A stretch of DNA of 64,000 bases from Lepiota brunneoincarnata (GCA_023014365.1 JAEBUN010000023.1:310001-374000); one strand, 5' to 3'. Counted from the stretch's first letter, positions 34,615 through 47,331 are shown. Notes: generated from the sequence alone by a model not told the origin. Translations and numbers: made by a program.

Positions 34615-35049
34615 TTGATTCAACGAACGTATTTTTGGGTGAGGCGAGATTGTGGCGGGTGAGACTTGTGACGAAAACCGACCACAGTACTGTCGAGTAA
34701 GGGCGAGTCGAGATCGCGTCACTGGAGGCCCAAGTATTGGCAAGAGTTGATGGTTGAGAACGGGCAGAAGTCTCAAACATCACGTTGGCCATGGAGGCCT
34801 CTTATCTACTGGTTTCTTTTTTGTTTGTTACTGTAGGCGAGATATGATAAAAGATGAGAATGGAATAACTTTGGTCGAGAAACAAAACAAGAGTGAGCCA
34901 CGTGATTAGCGCCTGATTTATGTGACTAAACCAGGGCCCGGGCAAAATAACTTGTCTCATCAGCGTCACAAGGTACGATAACTTAGCGGGCAATTTCATG
35001 GCTAAATTATTGGGACTGGAAATGATGGTCCAGATCTGTTCTTCCTGTC
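34615..35049. other. Upstream flank of F-box/LRR D; no gene seen
   Basis: 34615-34860 resembles the promoter region of copies A and B (ACAAACAAAAAA and CTCATCTTTTATC-type sequence in inverse sense). 34860-35049 shows nothing recognisable. Confidence 0.5.
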
Positions 35050-37110
35050 CTCCCTTTTGCTATTCGTGTATTGCCTCCTGTGGGTTGACCTCCTCGTAAC
35101 AGCAACGTTATTCGTCAGGAAGAAACTCATAGAATCAAGTAAGAGTTGATCTCGCTTCCCCTGAATACTTTCAGCTAAATAGGTTCCCTAGCCCGTACCC
35201 ATCCCGTTCCACTTGATCACGATTGCGGCAGGTAACATCCGCTGTTGCCGGTTCCCTTCACCTGGGGGAAGGGCTTGGACAGCCTACGAGTGAGATTTAG
35301 ACCAAACCGGAACTCGTGGATGAAACATACTGGGAGCTCCGTGAAGACACTACTCAGCTTTTGGAAAAGGAAGAAAGTATCGAGACAACACACCGCTTCG
35401 GAGTATACGATCTCTTGGTTCTGCCTCCGTCCTTCCCTTATGGTGACATGGCTGGTATGGAGCTCTCATCCGACCGATTGCTATTTATTGCGAATAGAAA
35501 AAATGTCCGCTTGACATTCCTCACTCCCAGTACGTGGACCCATTAAGGCTCTCGATCGACATTTCCTACACTTCATCTTACAGCGCTGCTGATGGGTGAT
35601 CGAACTCTGGTCGACGTGGTTGCCCAAGAATTCGCTCGTTCGTTGTCCTGCATCATGGGGCTTGTTGGATTCAGGATAACGAGCCTTCATTGTTGCACGT
35701 TCCGCAGACACGCTGAGGCCCCTCTTTTCTGGTTGAACGAAAGATTGACTCCGTACTTCGTAACATGCCATTTTCACATGTTTAAAACGTTATTAACATA
35801 AGAGGGGGGTAAACTACCCCTGTGAGAAATGTGAAATACTTACTGACTGATTTGAGTTGATCCGGGCGACATGTTCCGACAACTAACCGCCCCACAACAC
35901 CAGAAAACGCCAACGCACAATGCCTTCACCGAGCAGAAGTAAGAGCTTCTTGCAACTCACCAGAACTTCGTCGAAACTGGCTCAATCCTGTGCTGATTCC
36001 AGACAAAACTAGGCCAGAAAAGAATGACCGGACAGTGACCCCTGCGATCCTGTTTAAGCGGATGATGTTGATGCAGGGAATTCAGATGACCTGACAGTCG
36101 TTAGGTGTACCTTCAGCAGAAACAGTCTCATCTGGCTATCATGATGATTGGGATATGGACGAATACTTCTAAAACTATTATTGACATTGTTATTACCACC
36201 CCACATATGTTTTTTTCTACACCAAATCGCAGATTGTGGGCAGAGCCAGTCGATCATGTATGTAATGGGGTGTTTGAAGGGTGCCTCACATGAAGGAATC
36301 TAGCTTACGTTATTATTTACTACGGTGCAGTGGTCTGTACGAGAAGGGTACCAACTTCCTTCTCTGACATTGATCCGTGGGACATCCTTTTGCCCTACAC
36401 CCGACCCCAATTATTTCAGCGACCACCCGGACAAAATCGATGCGCTGTACAGCATCGATTGGGATGTCTGATTTTTTTTATAATGAATGACCTGGTGGCT
36501 CATGCCTTCCACCCAAGCCCGGTTTCATGGTGAAGGTCTTGAGCTCCCCGTGCAACTCGATTTCGTCACCACTTTGGCGAAACAACCCTACGGGCTGCTG
36601 AAGGATGGAAGGCCGCGAGATCAACAGCCGACATATCCAAGCCCGATTTCAAAAGAGTTTGACCTCGAGAGCCTGAGTGGGAACCAAATCAGTCAATCAT
36701 CACTTACTTCTGGCTCTGATCAAAGTGTTCCGCGGCTTCAGTCGTCTGTTTAGAGAAACTCCCATCATATCCTCCCCTGCTCCCTTATCTGTCTTCTTAC
36801 CTCGCATCCTTGTATCAACTCTCTCAAGCACTCTCCGCCGAGGTTCGACTCAGCTTCTATGAGTTCGTCTTGGTAGATCGCGGACTCGTCCACTGCAAAG
36901 ACATTAGCACCCAAAGTAGCAGATTGGTCAGTTGGCAAGAATGGAAGTGGGGTGGTGAAAGGGCGCATGAAGGTCTGCAGACCGATTTTCCGAGCAGTAT
37001 CCAAGGCCAATAAAGAACTCGCAAGCGGGAAATTCCTTGAAGCAAAGGAAGTGTTTCACTGGATAGCCGGGAAATTGATTGAGAAGGTGCGGGTTCTGCT
37101 TCAGGATGGT
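35050..37110 (+). pseudogene. Leukotriene A4 hydrolase-type aminopeptidase, right copy, truncated
   Basis: Begins inside the region equivalent to exon 6 of the 27280-29954 gene and runs to the 3' end (WELREDTTQLLEKEES, FGVYDLLVLPPSFPYGDM, LFWLNE, GEGLELPVQLDF, GRMKVCRPIFRAVSKANKEL). The zinc motif is destroyed: the HELTH position reads QEFAR. Several exons are scrambled or lost near 35800-36400. It converges on F-box/LRR E. Confidence 0.8.
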
Positions 37111-37709
37111 TCGAAACCCAACCAACACCATGGTCGCTTTCTAGGGATCCCAAATCCGCACATGAAACCACCGCTGCAGGTGCGAAGGACTACAAATGGT
37201 AAGTATTTGTGCGGACTGAAAACAGACCTGTAAGGTTTCCATACACGCCCAAATATCACAAAAACACGTCGCCCTTCTCAACCGAGGTCGGGGAGGTAGC
37301 TGTTGACTGAGTGCCTCCCCAGGTATCATTGGTGTTGAACGGGCTCACTTGCTGTGGTAGTAGCTGGGATACTTCATCTGTTCTGCCGCACAGGAGTAAT
37401 GGGCCGAGGCTGGTGTCCAGCCAGAATCAGCACCCAAAGCCCGGTTGGCTGTCATATAGGTAAGGCAGGTTGAATTCCAACGTTGAACACTCTGAAACTT
37501 GAGAGCTTTTGAACAAACGAGAAATCTCCTTACACTTAACCACGCTCAATGTTCTAGATCACCTGGTCCGGTTGGGGTGAGGTAGAGCAACTGGCTGGAT
37601 TGATCAGGGAGGGTCTTGTACGCGTTTTCACAAAAGAGGGAGTAGTCAATATAAGATGATGTTCCGCACTTCATTGAATCACGAAGAATGCTAGCCAAAT
37701 CGACCTGAA
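37111..37709. other. Duplicated spacer between aminopeptidase and F-box/LRR 3' ends
   Basis: Homologous to 42900-43625 and in part to 14740-15060 and 26880-27279. Shared landmarks are CTTGAGAGCTTTTGAAC and GGTCTTGTACGCG. No gene seen. Confidence 0.6.
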
Positions 37710-39430
37710 TCATTCCAAGTTCTTCATGCAGGACAATATATATATAGTGGGCTCAGAGATACTGTGCCGGAACCACAAAACACCCGATGAGTGTACTTGA
37801 GACCAGCAACTCACTGTATTGAGTGCTACGATAATTTTCCGCAGGTCAGCAATTCCGTCCTCGAACTGGAAATAGGAAATATTCCGAAGCCTTGGAAACA
37901 AAATGAGAAGATTTTTGGCTAGTATAAGCCTCTCTTCTCCCGTGCGGGGGAAGTTCACAGGTTCAATGATGCAGAGCTCCTCCAGCACACTCTCCGACTG
38001 CGGCATGGCATCAGACAGGGGGGTGAGAAGGGCGTTGAAGTTCAAACGAAGGTCGAGGTGGTTTAAATGAGGTTGTTGAGATAAAGATATTAGTACAGAA
38101 GCATCGAAGGTCGCTTGGTCTCTGGCCTCCGCCCTCCCTTCCCCGGAAGACTCATAAACGATCGTCAGCTTTTGGAGGTTGGGCAACATCTTCAACATCG
38201 CAATAAGGTTGTCTGTGGTCAATTGATGGGGTATAGCAGTCAAGTCGAAGCTCTCTGAGTGGTTTCAGTAGAATAGCAGAGAGGTCCTGTATTGACAAGG
38301 GGGGAGTCTCCCAGGTGCTTTTTGCTCTGAGGAAGAAAGAGTGAAGAAAGGGGAAGCTCGAAGCTGATCGTTCGCATAAATTCTTCCACGATAAACCCTG
38401 ATCACCACAAACTTCCAATGACAGGGTATGGAGGGAGAGCGACGTCAGTTGATTGAGGAGAAAGTCCTGCAAGTCCTCGGGTCCCCCCCTCAGGTGTAGC
38501 TCTCCCAAGTCAAAGTGATGAATTGGAGACGATAGCGTCATTCTACCCTTGGGAAAGGATCTGAGGTCAATCGCGAGAAAATTCAGGGAAGCTGAGTTGT
38601 TTCAGGAGGTCGGAAGGGGAAATAGAGCTCTCCCTTTGTGGGCGGTGGACTTGATAATGCTTTATCGACAGATGCTTTAAGCCCTTGAATGACATCAAGG
38701 TAGGGAGGAGGTCTGGCGAGGAATATCCAGAGTATTCAATGCGCGTTAACCCACATTCCCGGCCCTCAAGCAGTTTGAGCAGCGCCAGCGCTTGCATAGC
38801 ATCAGAGAGCCACTCGGTTATTACGAGACTTGTCAGCGTAGGGGATAGGAGGGGGACTAGATCGGATCCGTGAAAGGGGGATGCCTCATCCCAAAACAAA
38901 CGAAGCGCCCTCAAGTTAGGGAGGAGAGATGAGTTCTTGTCGAGCCCGAGGCATGTGGCAAGAGCGACCCATAGGGGAGCTTCTGCCTTCATCGAATGTT
39001 GTGATGCGGAGAGCCCGTATCCGACCAAGGTATTCTTGTGCACGGAGGCGCACTATATCATTTATTGGTCTCTGCAACTCCTGTAGATGTTTGTAATCAG
39101 CTAGGAAAATGCAGCGAGGGCAGGAAAACGCACCCAATGTCCCCCGCTAAACTGGCCGCTATCATCCACTACCTCCCCCACATATCTGAGAAACAAATCT
39201 TCCCGGGAGGATGCGAAGGAGTTGATAACATGCACTACAGGTTTCAATGACCTCATTCCTTCCCAAAACACGTCAAGCGCAATGGCTGCCAGCGATCGAG
39301 AGATCAGTGCTATCTTGAGGATGGCCCTCCTTCGTTCGCATACTTCCTCGGCGTAATCATATTGGATATCGTATCGAAAATAATCGAGCACCTCGTGCCA
39401 GATATCGTGGTGGGCGTGGATTGGGGACAT
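37710..39430 (-). pseudogene. F-box/LRR protein, copy E, three one-base insertions
   Basis: ATG at 39430 (MSPIHAHHDIWHEVLDYF). The CAG|GTCAGC donor used in A, B and D reads CAG|TTTAGC here, so the in-frame GTAGTG 21 nt earlier must serve. Blocks: LRALRLFWDEASPFH, LLPTLMSFKGLKHLSI, FDLGELHLRGG and LQKLTIVYESSGE. Extra bases near 38986 (GAAG-G-CA), 38593 (CTC-A-GCT) and 38238 (GAC-T-GCT) shift the frame. It stands head to head with TUP1, as B does with the left TUP1 remnant. Confidence 0.85.
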
Positions 39431-39957
39431 TTGGTTGAACACACTCCTGGGTGAGACGAGTTTGCTGCGGGTGAGGCTTGTGATGAAAACCGACCCCACC
39501 CACGTGCCACTGAGTGATGCCAGTGATCAGCCTATCGAAGCTACCCAGGTCACTGTGCGCCACAGAACAAGACAACTTAGCAGGCCTTCATGGCCAGATC
39601 ATTGTGGCTGGAAGATTCAGATCGGATGGTCCAGGATGGCAAGTGACCTCGAAGCTCACGGTCAGTGTCGCCAACCATTTGGCCCACATTGTTTGGTCCA
39701 AGTCGCTCACGTGGCGACTCATGGTCGAGTTCTGCCCTAACTGTTGCTCGATTTGTTACTACAGACGTATGTAGGCTAGGGATTGCACCCCGCACGGGAT
39801 GATAGCTCAATCACCCCCTCCACCTTTCTGAACCCTTCTGTCACGGACTGACAGGATTCGATTGAATCCTACCATTCGCTGAGCTGCTGTGGGAAAATAG
39901 AGCACTCACGGTGTCCCCACAGAGATTGGCGCCCCATAGAACGTTGATCCCACACCC
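39431..39957. other. Intergenic region between F-box/LRR E and TUP1
   Basis: Divergent promoter region. The part next to copy E resembles the upstream region of copy F (45252-45480), with GACAACTT(A/G)GCAG and AAGATTCAGATCGGATGGTCCAGG shared. No gene. Confidence 0.5.
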
Positions 39958-41930
39958 ATGAACAACGCGCAACCGATGTATGTGGACTGGGGAGGAGAGG
40001 TTCTCACTACTGATCCAGGACAGCCTGAATCTGATGGTTTGCCTCCTCATTCTGCTGGAGGAAATTTTACTCAGGCACCTGATGCGGTCACTGTCAATGG
40101 GGCTTCAGCGGGCGCCAGTGCGGGTTTGCCACGAGGCTTTGATTTCGATGCGATCCCCCCCGAGCTTACAAAGAGTGGCGAATGACTGGAAGATGATATT
40201 AAACCCTGAGGCCAGGAGGGAGGTGGATATCAGCTTGGTTCACACTTTGACACATGAAAGGTAAACGTCCGTATTCTGGCCCAGATGATTTATTCATACT
40301 TATTAGGCATTGCAGCAGGAGTTCTCTGTGTGGCGTTCTCAAAAGATGGAAAGTATCTGGCGACTGGAGACGAACAAAATCGCACAGATATATGACACAG
40401 AGACAGCCGAAAAGATTTGGTATGTCAATATTCATTCTTTCCCTACTAGCGCAACCGATGGCAACGTGCAATGGCTCCAGCATGCTCGTACATATAGATG
40501 TCAGCGGTGAAATAGATGACAAGCATATCAGAAGCTATGTGCTTCAGCCCTGATGGGAAATACCTTGCCACAGGAAGCGGGGACAAGCGAATTCGGGTAT
40601 GTTCACCATCTCCAATACCCTTTTCCACTACAACTGGTATTGGGTCACTATTCAGATTTGGGATATTGCCAAGCAATGCGTTCACAAAATCTTCGGCGAG
40701 CACCGAGACTGTATTCTTTCCCTCGACTTCTCCCCCAACGGACGTTTCATCGCTTCCTGTTCAGGGGAGAGATTAGTTAGGTGTAGGAAAGAGAATCATC
40801 CTCCAAGACAATTGTAACGGCGAGGTGTGGTTGGCGAAACGACCACAGGCTCGTCTTCTCGACCTCGTGAAACAGGGTACAAGTACAACTCCAGTTGAGT
40901 GAGGGATCGTAGGGAAACTTGAGAGAGCGAGAGAAAGAGAGACAGAGAGAGAGCGAAACTGAGGGAAAGAAACTTCAGGCTGGTTACGCTGTAGCCTATC
41001 GGAGGTCTTATGGCAGCGGAGACATCCTCGTCGTTGGGAGCTCCGGGTATCTAAGTACAAATGTGCTACTTAAATACCTAAATGAAAAAAATGATGCAGG
41101 GACGGATTCTGCACGTAGGCGAGTTTCCTCCCTTACATAGGATTTGGGACACAGTTGATGACACTTCAAAAATCATCCCCGTCAATGAGTATAACTCGCT
41201 AGGTCGCCAGCTGGGTGTTTGTTGCGTGGCAATTAGTCCCAATGGCCAGCTCGTCGCTGCAGGTAGCAATGATTATGTTGTGAGGATTTGGGATATCCAT
41301 ACTACCCAGCTGTTGGAGAGATTGCGGGGACATCATTCGATTGTTACTGCTATCGCCTTCACACCGGATGGAAAGGGACTCCTGAGTGGCAGCTGGGATG
41401 GGATGTTGAAGTATTGGGACATTAGTGCACTTGATAGTAGGGCAGATCTGGTAACGAGGAGAGGGAGGAATAGGAAGGGACCAGGAGAGGGATTGCTTTT
41501 GCACTCTAAACTTTACTCATCCGGTATGTTGAGTACCGCAGTTGCTCCTCTGATGGACCAAAATGGCTCCCAGTGCCAACCCTCGTGCTCGTTTAGGATC
41601 CAATACGGTCTGTTGCCGTTTCTTCCGATGGAAAATGGGTTGTTTCTCAATCGTGGAGTAAATTTGTTTACTGCTGGGATGTGAGAGGTGGGGTTGCACA
41701 GTTCAGGCTTGCCGGCCACAGAGTCGCAGGTTCGTTATTCTTGACTTATGCCACTTTGTCTGACAACAGTTCTTCAAAGTCATGTCGGTTGATCTGAGTC
41801 GCTCAGGAAACCTTTTAGCAACAGCAAGCAGTAAAGGGCAAGTGAGAATTTGTATGTTTGCCATTTCATCTTGTGTCTCCTTCAGGCTAACATTGTTGCT
41901 CCCAACAGGGAAAATAACCCAAACAATGGT
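39958..41930 (+). pseudogene. TUP1: TUP1-type general transcriptional corepressor (WD40), degraded
   Basis: Pre-WD segment DAIPPELTKSG, then NDWKMILNPEARREVD and SLVHTLTHE. WD repeats follow: VAFSKDGKYLATG, AQIYDTET, DGKYLATGSGDKRIR, WDIAKQCVHKIFGEH, LDFSPNGRFIASCSGERLV, RIWDTVDDTSKIIPV, VAISPNGQLVAAGS, AFTPDGKGLLSGSW, KYWDISALDS and a WDVRGGVAQFRLAGH unit. This order is that of Tup1/Groucho-type corepressors. The N-terminal Ssn6-binding helix is missing, and at least two frame shifts (near 40180 and 40372) and lost segments break it. It is therefore probably not the cell's working TUP1. Confidence 0.75.
40781..41140 (+). other. 360-nt intron-like insert in TUP1
   Basis: GTGTAGG at 40781 to ACATAG at 41140. 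Removing it joins GTT-AG to G-ATT-TGG and restores LVRIWDTVDD exactly. It is about six times longer than other introns in the window. It carries the hairpin GTGGTTG-GCGAAA-CGACCAC (about 40823-40842) and GA runs (40921-40962), both found also near 26282. Confidence 0.65.
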
Positions 41931-42429
41931 GTGATACCAGGGTCGCAGTAGTGAGAGTCAGTTTGGATGGGAGGGGGATTCGGACGAGCCCTGATATCTT
42001 ACGTTTGACTGATGCAAGTTATATCATTTTTTCTACATATGAAGGTATTTCATGCATCCCTGTGCATTTGTTTTGCCCAAATGGCAAGCTAGGAGGGGAG
42101 CTAGGAAAACTTGAACCATGTCACGCTCAATCACGCTTGCCGAATGAAGGCAGGGCTGAGCTGGAATACACCACTGATCCGCAGGATGTGAACGTGAGGT
42201 ATGGATTTGAGACATTATCGCAAAGACAGATCTGAGCGGACCAAGGACACTTCATGAGCGAGAGTATCTTAGCCAGGGGAAACAGGTTTGAAGAACATGG
42301 GCTACCGAACTTACACCACTACACTGCTCTTCAGGTCACTCGCCACCTGAGCACTCCGACACAACTAACTTAAGTTATTGCCAGCCGCCAGACAGAACGC
42401 CAGCTGGCTCGGGGGCACAAACAGCAATG
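41931..42429. other. TUP1 downstream flank; empty Copia site
   Basis: Mirrors 20921-21010 and 15530-15713 of the left arm. The junction near 42070-42080 (TGCATTTGTTTTGCCC in this sense) is the uninterrupted form of the site that holds Copia in the left arm. No gene. Confidence 0.7.
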
Positions 42430-42870
42430 CATCCTCACAAATCAGTCAGTCGTCACTACTTTTGACTCGGACTAAAGTCTTCAGATATTTCGCGGCTTCA
42501 GTCTTCTTTTTAGACAAGCTTCAATCATATTCCCATTTTCCAGTCTCATCTGGTTTCTCACCTCGCGTCCTTGCATCGAGTCCTCAAATGCCCAACGCCG
42601 AGGTTCGACCAGCTTCTATGAACTCGTCTTAGGCAGATCACTGCTCGTCCACTGCACATACATTAGCACTTTAAGCAGCAGGTTGGTTAATCGGCAAAAA
42701 TGGAGGTGGAGTGGTGAAAGGGCGCATGAAATTCTGGAGACCAAATTTCCGAGCGATATTCAAGGTCAATAAGAACTCACAGTCAAGAAATTCCTTGCAG
42801 CAAAGGAAGGGTTTCACCGGATAGCCAGGAAATTGACTGAAAGCATGCGAGTTCTGCTTCGGGATGGGTC
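42430..42870 (+). pseudogene. Leukotriene A4 hydrolase-type 3' remnant
   Basis: Aligns with the last part of the aminopeptidase gene: SHLVSHLASL, the equivalent of PNAEVR, and a broken GRMKF segment. Stops interrupt every frame. Inverted partner of 15060-15440. Confidence 0.65.
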
Positions 42871-43625
42871 AGAACCCAACCAACACCATAATTCACTTTC
42901 TAGGATCTTAAACTCACGTGTGAAACCGCAGCATAGGTGCGAGGATTACCAATGGTAAGCGCTTGTGGGGGCTGAGAACAGACATGTAAGGATTGCCATA
43001 CACGCCCAAATATCACCAAAAAACGTCGTCCTCCTCAGCCAAGGCCGGGAAGGTAGATGTTGACTGAGTGCCTCCCCAGGTATCGTTGGTGTTGAAAAGG
43101 CTCGTTTGCTGCAGGGGAACACTGGTAGTAGCCTGGGGTACTCCATACCCTTCGGCTGCACCTGAGCAATGGGCTGAGGCTGGTGTTCAACCAGAACCAG
43201 CTCCCTGCGTCTCCGATCGTGCCATTTGGTTGCCACGCATGTAAGGGTATCGGAAAGGCTTTGGATTGAATTCAGCGTTGAACACTCTGAAACTTGAGAG
43301 CTTTTGAACGAACGAAGAACCCCCTTACACTTAGTAGCGCTCAATATTCGGGATCATCTGGCCTAGGTTGGGATGAGGTATAGGGGCCTGACTGGATTGG
43401 TCAGGGAGGGTCTTGTACGCGTTTTCACGAAATAGAGAGTAGTCAATATCAGATGATGCTCCGCACTTCGAACCTTGAATCATGAAGCAATGCTTAGCCC
43501 AGTCAACCTAAATCATTTCGAGCTCTTCATGCAGGACAACGTATATGTGGCAGTATGGTAGTGGGCCTGTAGACATGTATTGGAACTACATTACAAGCTG
43601 ATGAAGGTCTTTGACAACCAGCAAC
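42871..43625. other. Duplicated spacer between aminopeptidase remnant and F-box/LRR F
   Basis: Homologous to 37111-37709 and 14740-15060. The minus-strand open frame here (PVFPCSKRAFSTPTIPGEA) is shared with 14830-14900 but has no recognised family. I treat it as spacer. Confidence 0.5.
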
Positions 43626-45251
43626 TCACATACCGAGTCCTACAAGAATATCCCACATGTCTTCAATTCCCTCCTCGAAATAAAAGTGGGACTCAATATT
43701 CCGGAGTTTTGGAAACAGAATGAGAAGTTCTTTGGCCAGTGTGAGCCTCCCTTCTCGCGCTAAGGGAAAGTTCACAGGATCAAAGATGCAGAGCTCTTCC
43801 AGTACGCTTTCCGACGGTTGTCTAACATCAGATAGGGGGGCGAGATGGGCAGTTGAAGTCCAAACGAAGGTCGAGGTAGCGTAAATGAAGATGTTGAGAC
43901 AAAGGTATTAGTACGGCAGCGTCGAAAGTCGCTTGGTCCTTGGCCTCTTCATCTTCCTCCTCCTCGGAAGACCCATAGACTATTGTCAGCTTTTGGAGGT
44001 TGGGCAACATCTTCGACATCACAACAAGATTGGCTGTAGTCAACTGATGGGGAATAGGGTCTAGTCGAAGCTCTCTGAGTGATTTCAATAGGATTGCGGA
44101 GAGGTCCTGCATTAAGGAGGGGGCAGTACCCGAGGAGCTTGTCGATCCGAGGAAGAAAGAGTGAAGAAAGGGGAAACTCGAAGCGGATCGTTCGCATAGA
44201 CACTTCCACGATAAACTCTGGCCACCACAAACTTCCAATGACAGGGTATGGAGGGAGGATGACGTCAGTTGATTGAGAAAGTCCTGTAAGTCCCCAGGTT
44301 CTCCCTTCAGATGTAGCTCTCCCAATGCAAAGTGATGAATTGGAGACGACAACATAACTCTACCTTTGGGAAAGAATCTGAGGTCAATTGCGAGAAATTT
44401 TAGGGAAGCGAGTTGTTTCAGGAGGTTGGAAGGGGAAATAGAGCTCTCCCGTTGTAGGCGGTGTTCTTGATTATGATGTATGTACAGACGGTTTAAGCTC
44501 TTGAAAGACATCAAGGTAGGGAGGAGGTCCGGCGAGGAATGTCCAAGGTAGTCGACGCTCTCCAGCCCACATCCCCGGCCCTCAAGCAGTTTGAGCAGCG
44601 CCAGCGCCTGTGTAGCGTCAGGGAGCCAATCGCTTATTGTGAGAATTGTCAGGGTAGGGGATAGGAGGGGAACTAGATCAGATACATGGAAGAAGGATGC
44701 CTTATCGCAATCCAAATAAAGCGCCCGCAAATTGGGGAGGAGAGATGGGTTGTTGTCGAGTCCGAGACATGTGACAAGAACGACCCATAGCGGAGTCTCT
44801 ACCTCATCGAATGTTGTGATGCGGAGAGCCCGTATCCGACTAAGGTATTCTTGTGCCCGGAGGCGTACTGTATCGTTTTTTATTGGTCTCTGCAACTCCT
44901 GTGGATGTGTGTATGATTAGCTAGGAAAAATGCAATGAGGTCAAGACAACGCACCCAGCGTCCCTCGTTAAACTGGCCATTATCATCCACTACCGCCTCC
45001 ACATATTTGAGAAATGTATCTTCCTGGGAGGATGCGAACGAGTTAATAACGTGCGCTACAGGTTCCAATGACTTCATTCCTTCCCAAAAAACGTCAAGTG
45101 CAATGGCTGTGAACGATCGAGAGATCAATGCTATCTTGAGGAGGGCCCCCCTTCGTTCGCATACTTCCTCGGTGTGGTTGTGTCGGATATCGTATCGAAA
45201 ATAATCGAGTACTTCGTACCAGATGTCGTAGTGGGCGTGGATTAGGGACAT
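43626..45251 (-). pseudogene. F-box/LRR protein, copy F, one frameshift near the 3' end
   Basis: ATG at 45251 (MSLIHAHYDIWYEVLDYF). Exon 1 ends about 44994 (GCG|GTAGTG), exon 2 runs from 44898 to TGA 43626. A long open frame keeps LRR blocks LLPNLRALYLDCDKAS, LLKQLASLKFLAIDLRFF, SSSLHTLSLEVC and KLTIVYGSSEEEE. An extra T at 43851 (AAC-T-GCC) is the only break seen. Without it the protein would run about 500 residues. A 3-bp insertion (extra Lys) after PI is frame-neutral. Confidence 0.85.
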
Positions 45252-46550
45252 TTGGTTGAACGTGCTCCTGGGTGAGGCGAGTTTGCTGCGGGTGAGGCTT
45301 GGCCAACCAGGCGCACGTGCCACCGAGTGATGCCCGTGATCGACCATCGACGCTAAGTACCCAGGTCATTGCTATGCGTGACAGAACAAGACAACTTGGC
45401 AGACTTTGTCATGGCTAGATCGTTACGACTGGAAGATTCAGATCGGATGGTCCAGGTAACTTCGAATATCACGGTCAGTGTCGCCAACAGCTCGGGTTAC
45501 ACAGTTCAGTCCTCCCTCGCATCAAACAGGTATTAGGCAGCCTTCCCCCTTAGCCACGCACGCGAGATGTAGACTTGAGACTTATTGCAAAGAGAGGTAT
45601 GAGTGGACCAAGAACGCCTCATGAGTGAGAACATCTTCGTAGCCAAGGGAAATGGTTTGAAGAATCAGGGCTACCGAATTTACAGTACTACATTGCTCTT
45701 CGAGTGACTCGCCACTTGAGCATTCCGACACGGCGGGCTTCCCTCTACAGTCAATCGGGGGCTGTACCTCCCACAGCCCGTGCGAGCCTACTGTTTTAGC
45801 CCTGCGGTCTTGACAATAGTCACTACACCATCCACTTCAGGACAGTCTAAGCACGGTATTAACTCACACTGTTTGAGGCGTAGAGATACCCTCTAGTCAC
45901 CATCTCCCAAAAAAAACGACACACTGGCTTCAAGGGACAGCCGAAGTTTGTCAGATAACAAGGAGTTCCTATTTAGGAGCCCTCTGTCATGGCCTTGTTC
46001 TTTACCCAGCACAGTACATGACAACTAACAACTCGAACCTCTTCATTAAGCGAAGTACAATGGCATTATGACAAGGGGATCTGTATACCTAGAGACAACA
46101 CAACAATACAAGGCTCTTCCCATTGCCAGGCAACTCGGCGAGCACAAATAAATTAGGTTGAATTATACTTGGCGATGAGTGATTAGGATCGTCTCATAAC
46201 AATGGCAATTAGGCCAAGTGCGTTCATCAGGGAGCTATGCCCCCAAGACAATATGACGGAAGTCATGCCTAGCCGGATCTGCCCTTTGAACCCCACAGAT
46301 TCCCTTGTTTTACTTTTGCGCTCTGCACGGTATGGTTACGAGAAACGAGTTCTGGAAGATGTTCAGGTCCCGTGGTTATTATCCGACAAGGTATCCACTT
46401 TGCTGAATGGATACGAGGTACCTGAGCGTTTGAGGGCCTACGGCGTCCAACTTGGAACATGGCACCGTGATATATAGGTGGAGCGTAGGAGGAATACACT
46501 CTCATTGCTGCTGTACTGGATTCCCTCGACCCGATACCCCGTCAAGCATC
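45252..46550. other. Long gene-poor stretch; one small open frame
   Basis: 45252-45480 is F-box/LRR promoter homology, and 45560-45720 repeats sequence near 15490 and 42240-42350. An open frame 46202-46477 (MAIRPSAFIRELC, then VPERLRAYGVQLG) is not recognised and might be an upstream exon of the next gene. Confidence 0.45.
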
Positions 46551-47331
46551 ATGGAAGTATACCACTTTACATTCAACCCAATGATGGACGTGAGCGGTTC
46601 AATCAAGAGCTACGACCCCACCCTCCCAACCTTTCGACTGGGCACCACCCGTGGCCTCCTCAGACCATGGGAACACACAGCATTAGTATGCACAACGAGT
46701 GGCCCCAACCCTCAAACACTCAGCGGCGAGATTGATTGGAAGAATAAGAAGATCACAGTGGAAGGGGTGACCAAGCAGTTATCGGAGGTGAGGCGTTACA
46801 TGGAGCTATTATGGAAAGTGTGAGTCATTGTTTGACTATGGAGGTGGGAGAGACTCACTTCCTATGTAGGTCATTGGACTGGTCTTGGTCGTCAAAAAGA
46901 TATACGGGCAGAGTATCAAAGACCCTATTGGATAGTGAGGTGGCTTTTCCCAAGACTATTATCGGAGCTTATTTTCTTTATAGGTTAAACGGGATGGAAG
47001 GGAGGTTATCGCAACATACTTTTTAGGGCGGGCAGAACTCATCTTCCTCGTGGATATGCCGAACGAAGAAAAGGTATTCATTATATTAGCACTCGTGCCT
47101 GTCGAAATGCGAGTGGTAGCCCGACATCTTATGTCTCCTTGTTTCGTATTCCTCATGGACCCCGTGGCTATGCATGAATGGACTCATTTTGTCGGACTGT
47201 ATTACCTCCTAGCTGACGCCTCATGGTGGGGGGATTGCAAATGGCGAATGACAGCTCAAGATGTTTTGTGTCCTTTATGGAAGTTCTTGCTGCATTTCAT
47301 AGCTAAATACATAGAACCACTGTTTATTTAG
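46551..47331 (+). CDS. Unrecognised gene, probably three exons
   Basis: Starts MEVYHFTFNPMMDVSGS at 46551. A first intron with donor GTGTGAGT at about 46818 and acceptor TGTAG near 46869 joins LLWK to VIGLVLVVKKIYGQS. A second intron ending TTTATAG near 46983 joins to VKRDGREVIATYFLGRAEL. The last exon ends FIAKYIEPLFI-stop at 47331. The second junction needs one base removed to keep frame. No known domain; the HEWTHF motif does not fit a zinc protease context. The gene lies in a part of the right arm that has no left-arm partner. Confidence 0.4.

Noticed and set aside
47050..47331. HEWTH in the unrecognised gene as a zinc-protease HExxH site
   Set aside because: The spacing and hydrophobic surroundings do not match any metalloprotease family and no downstream ligand is evident.
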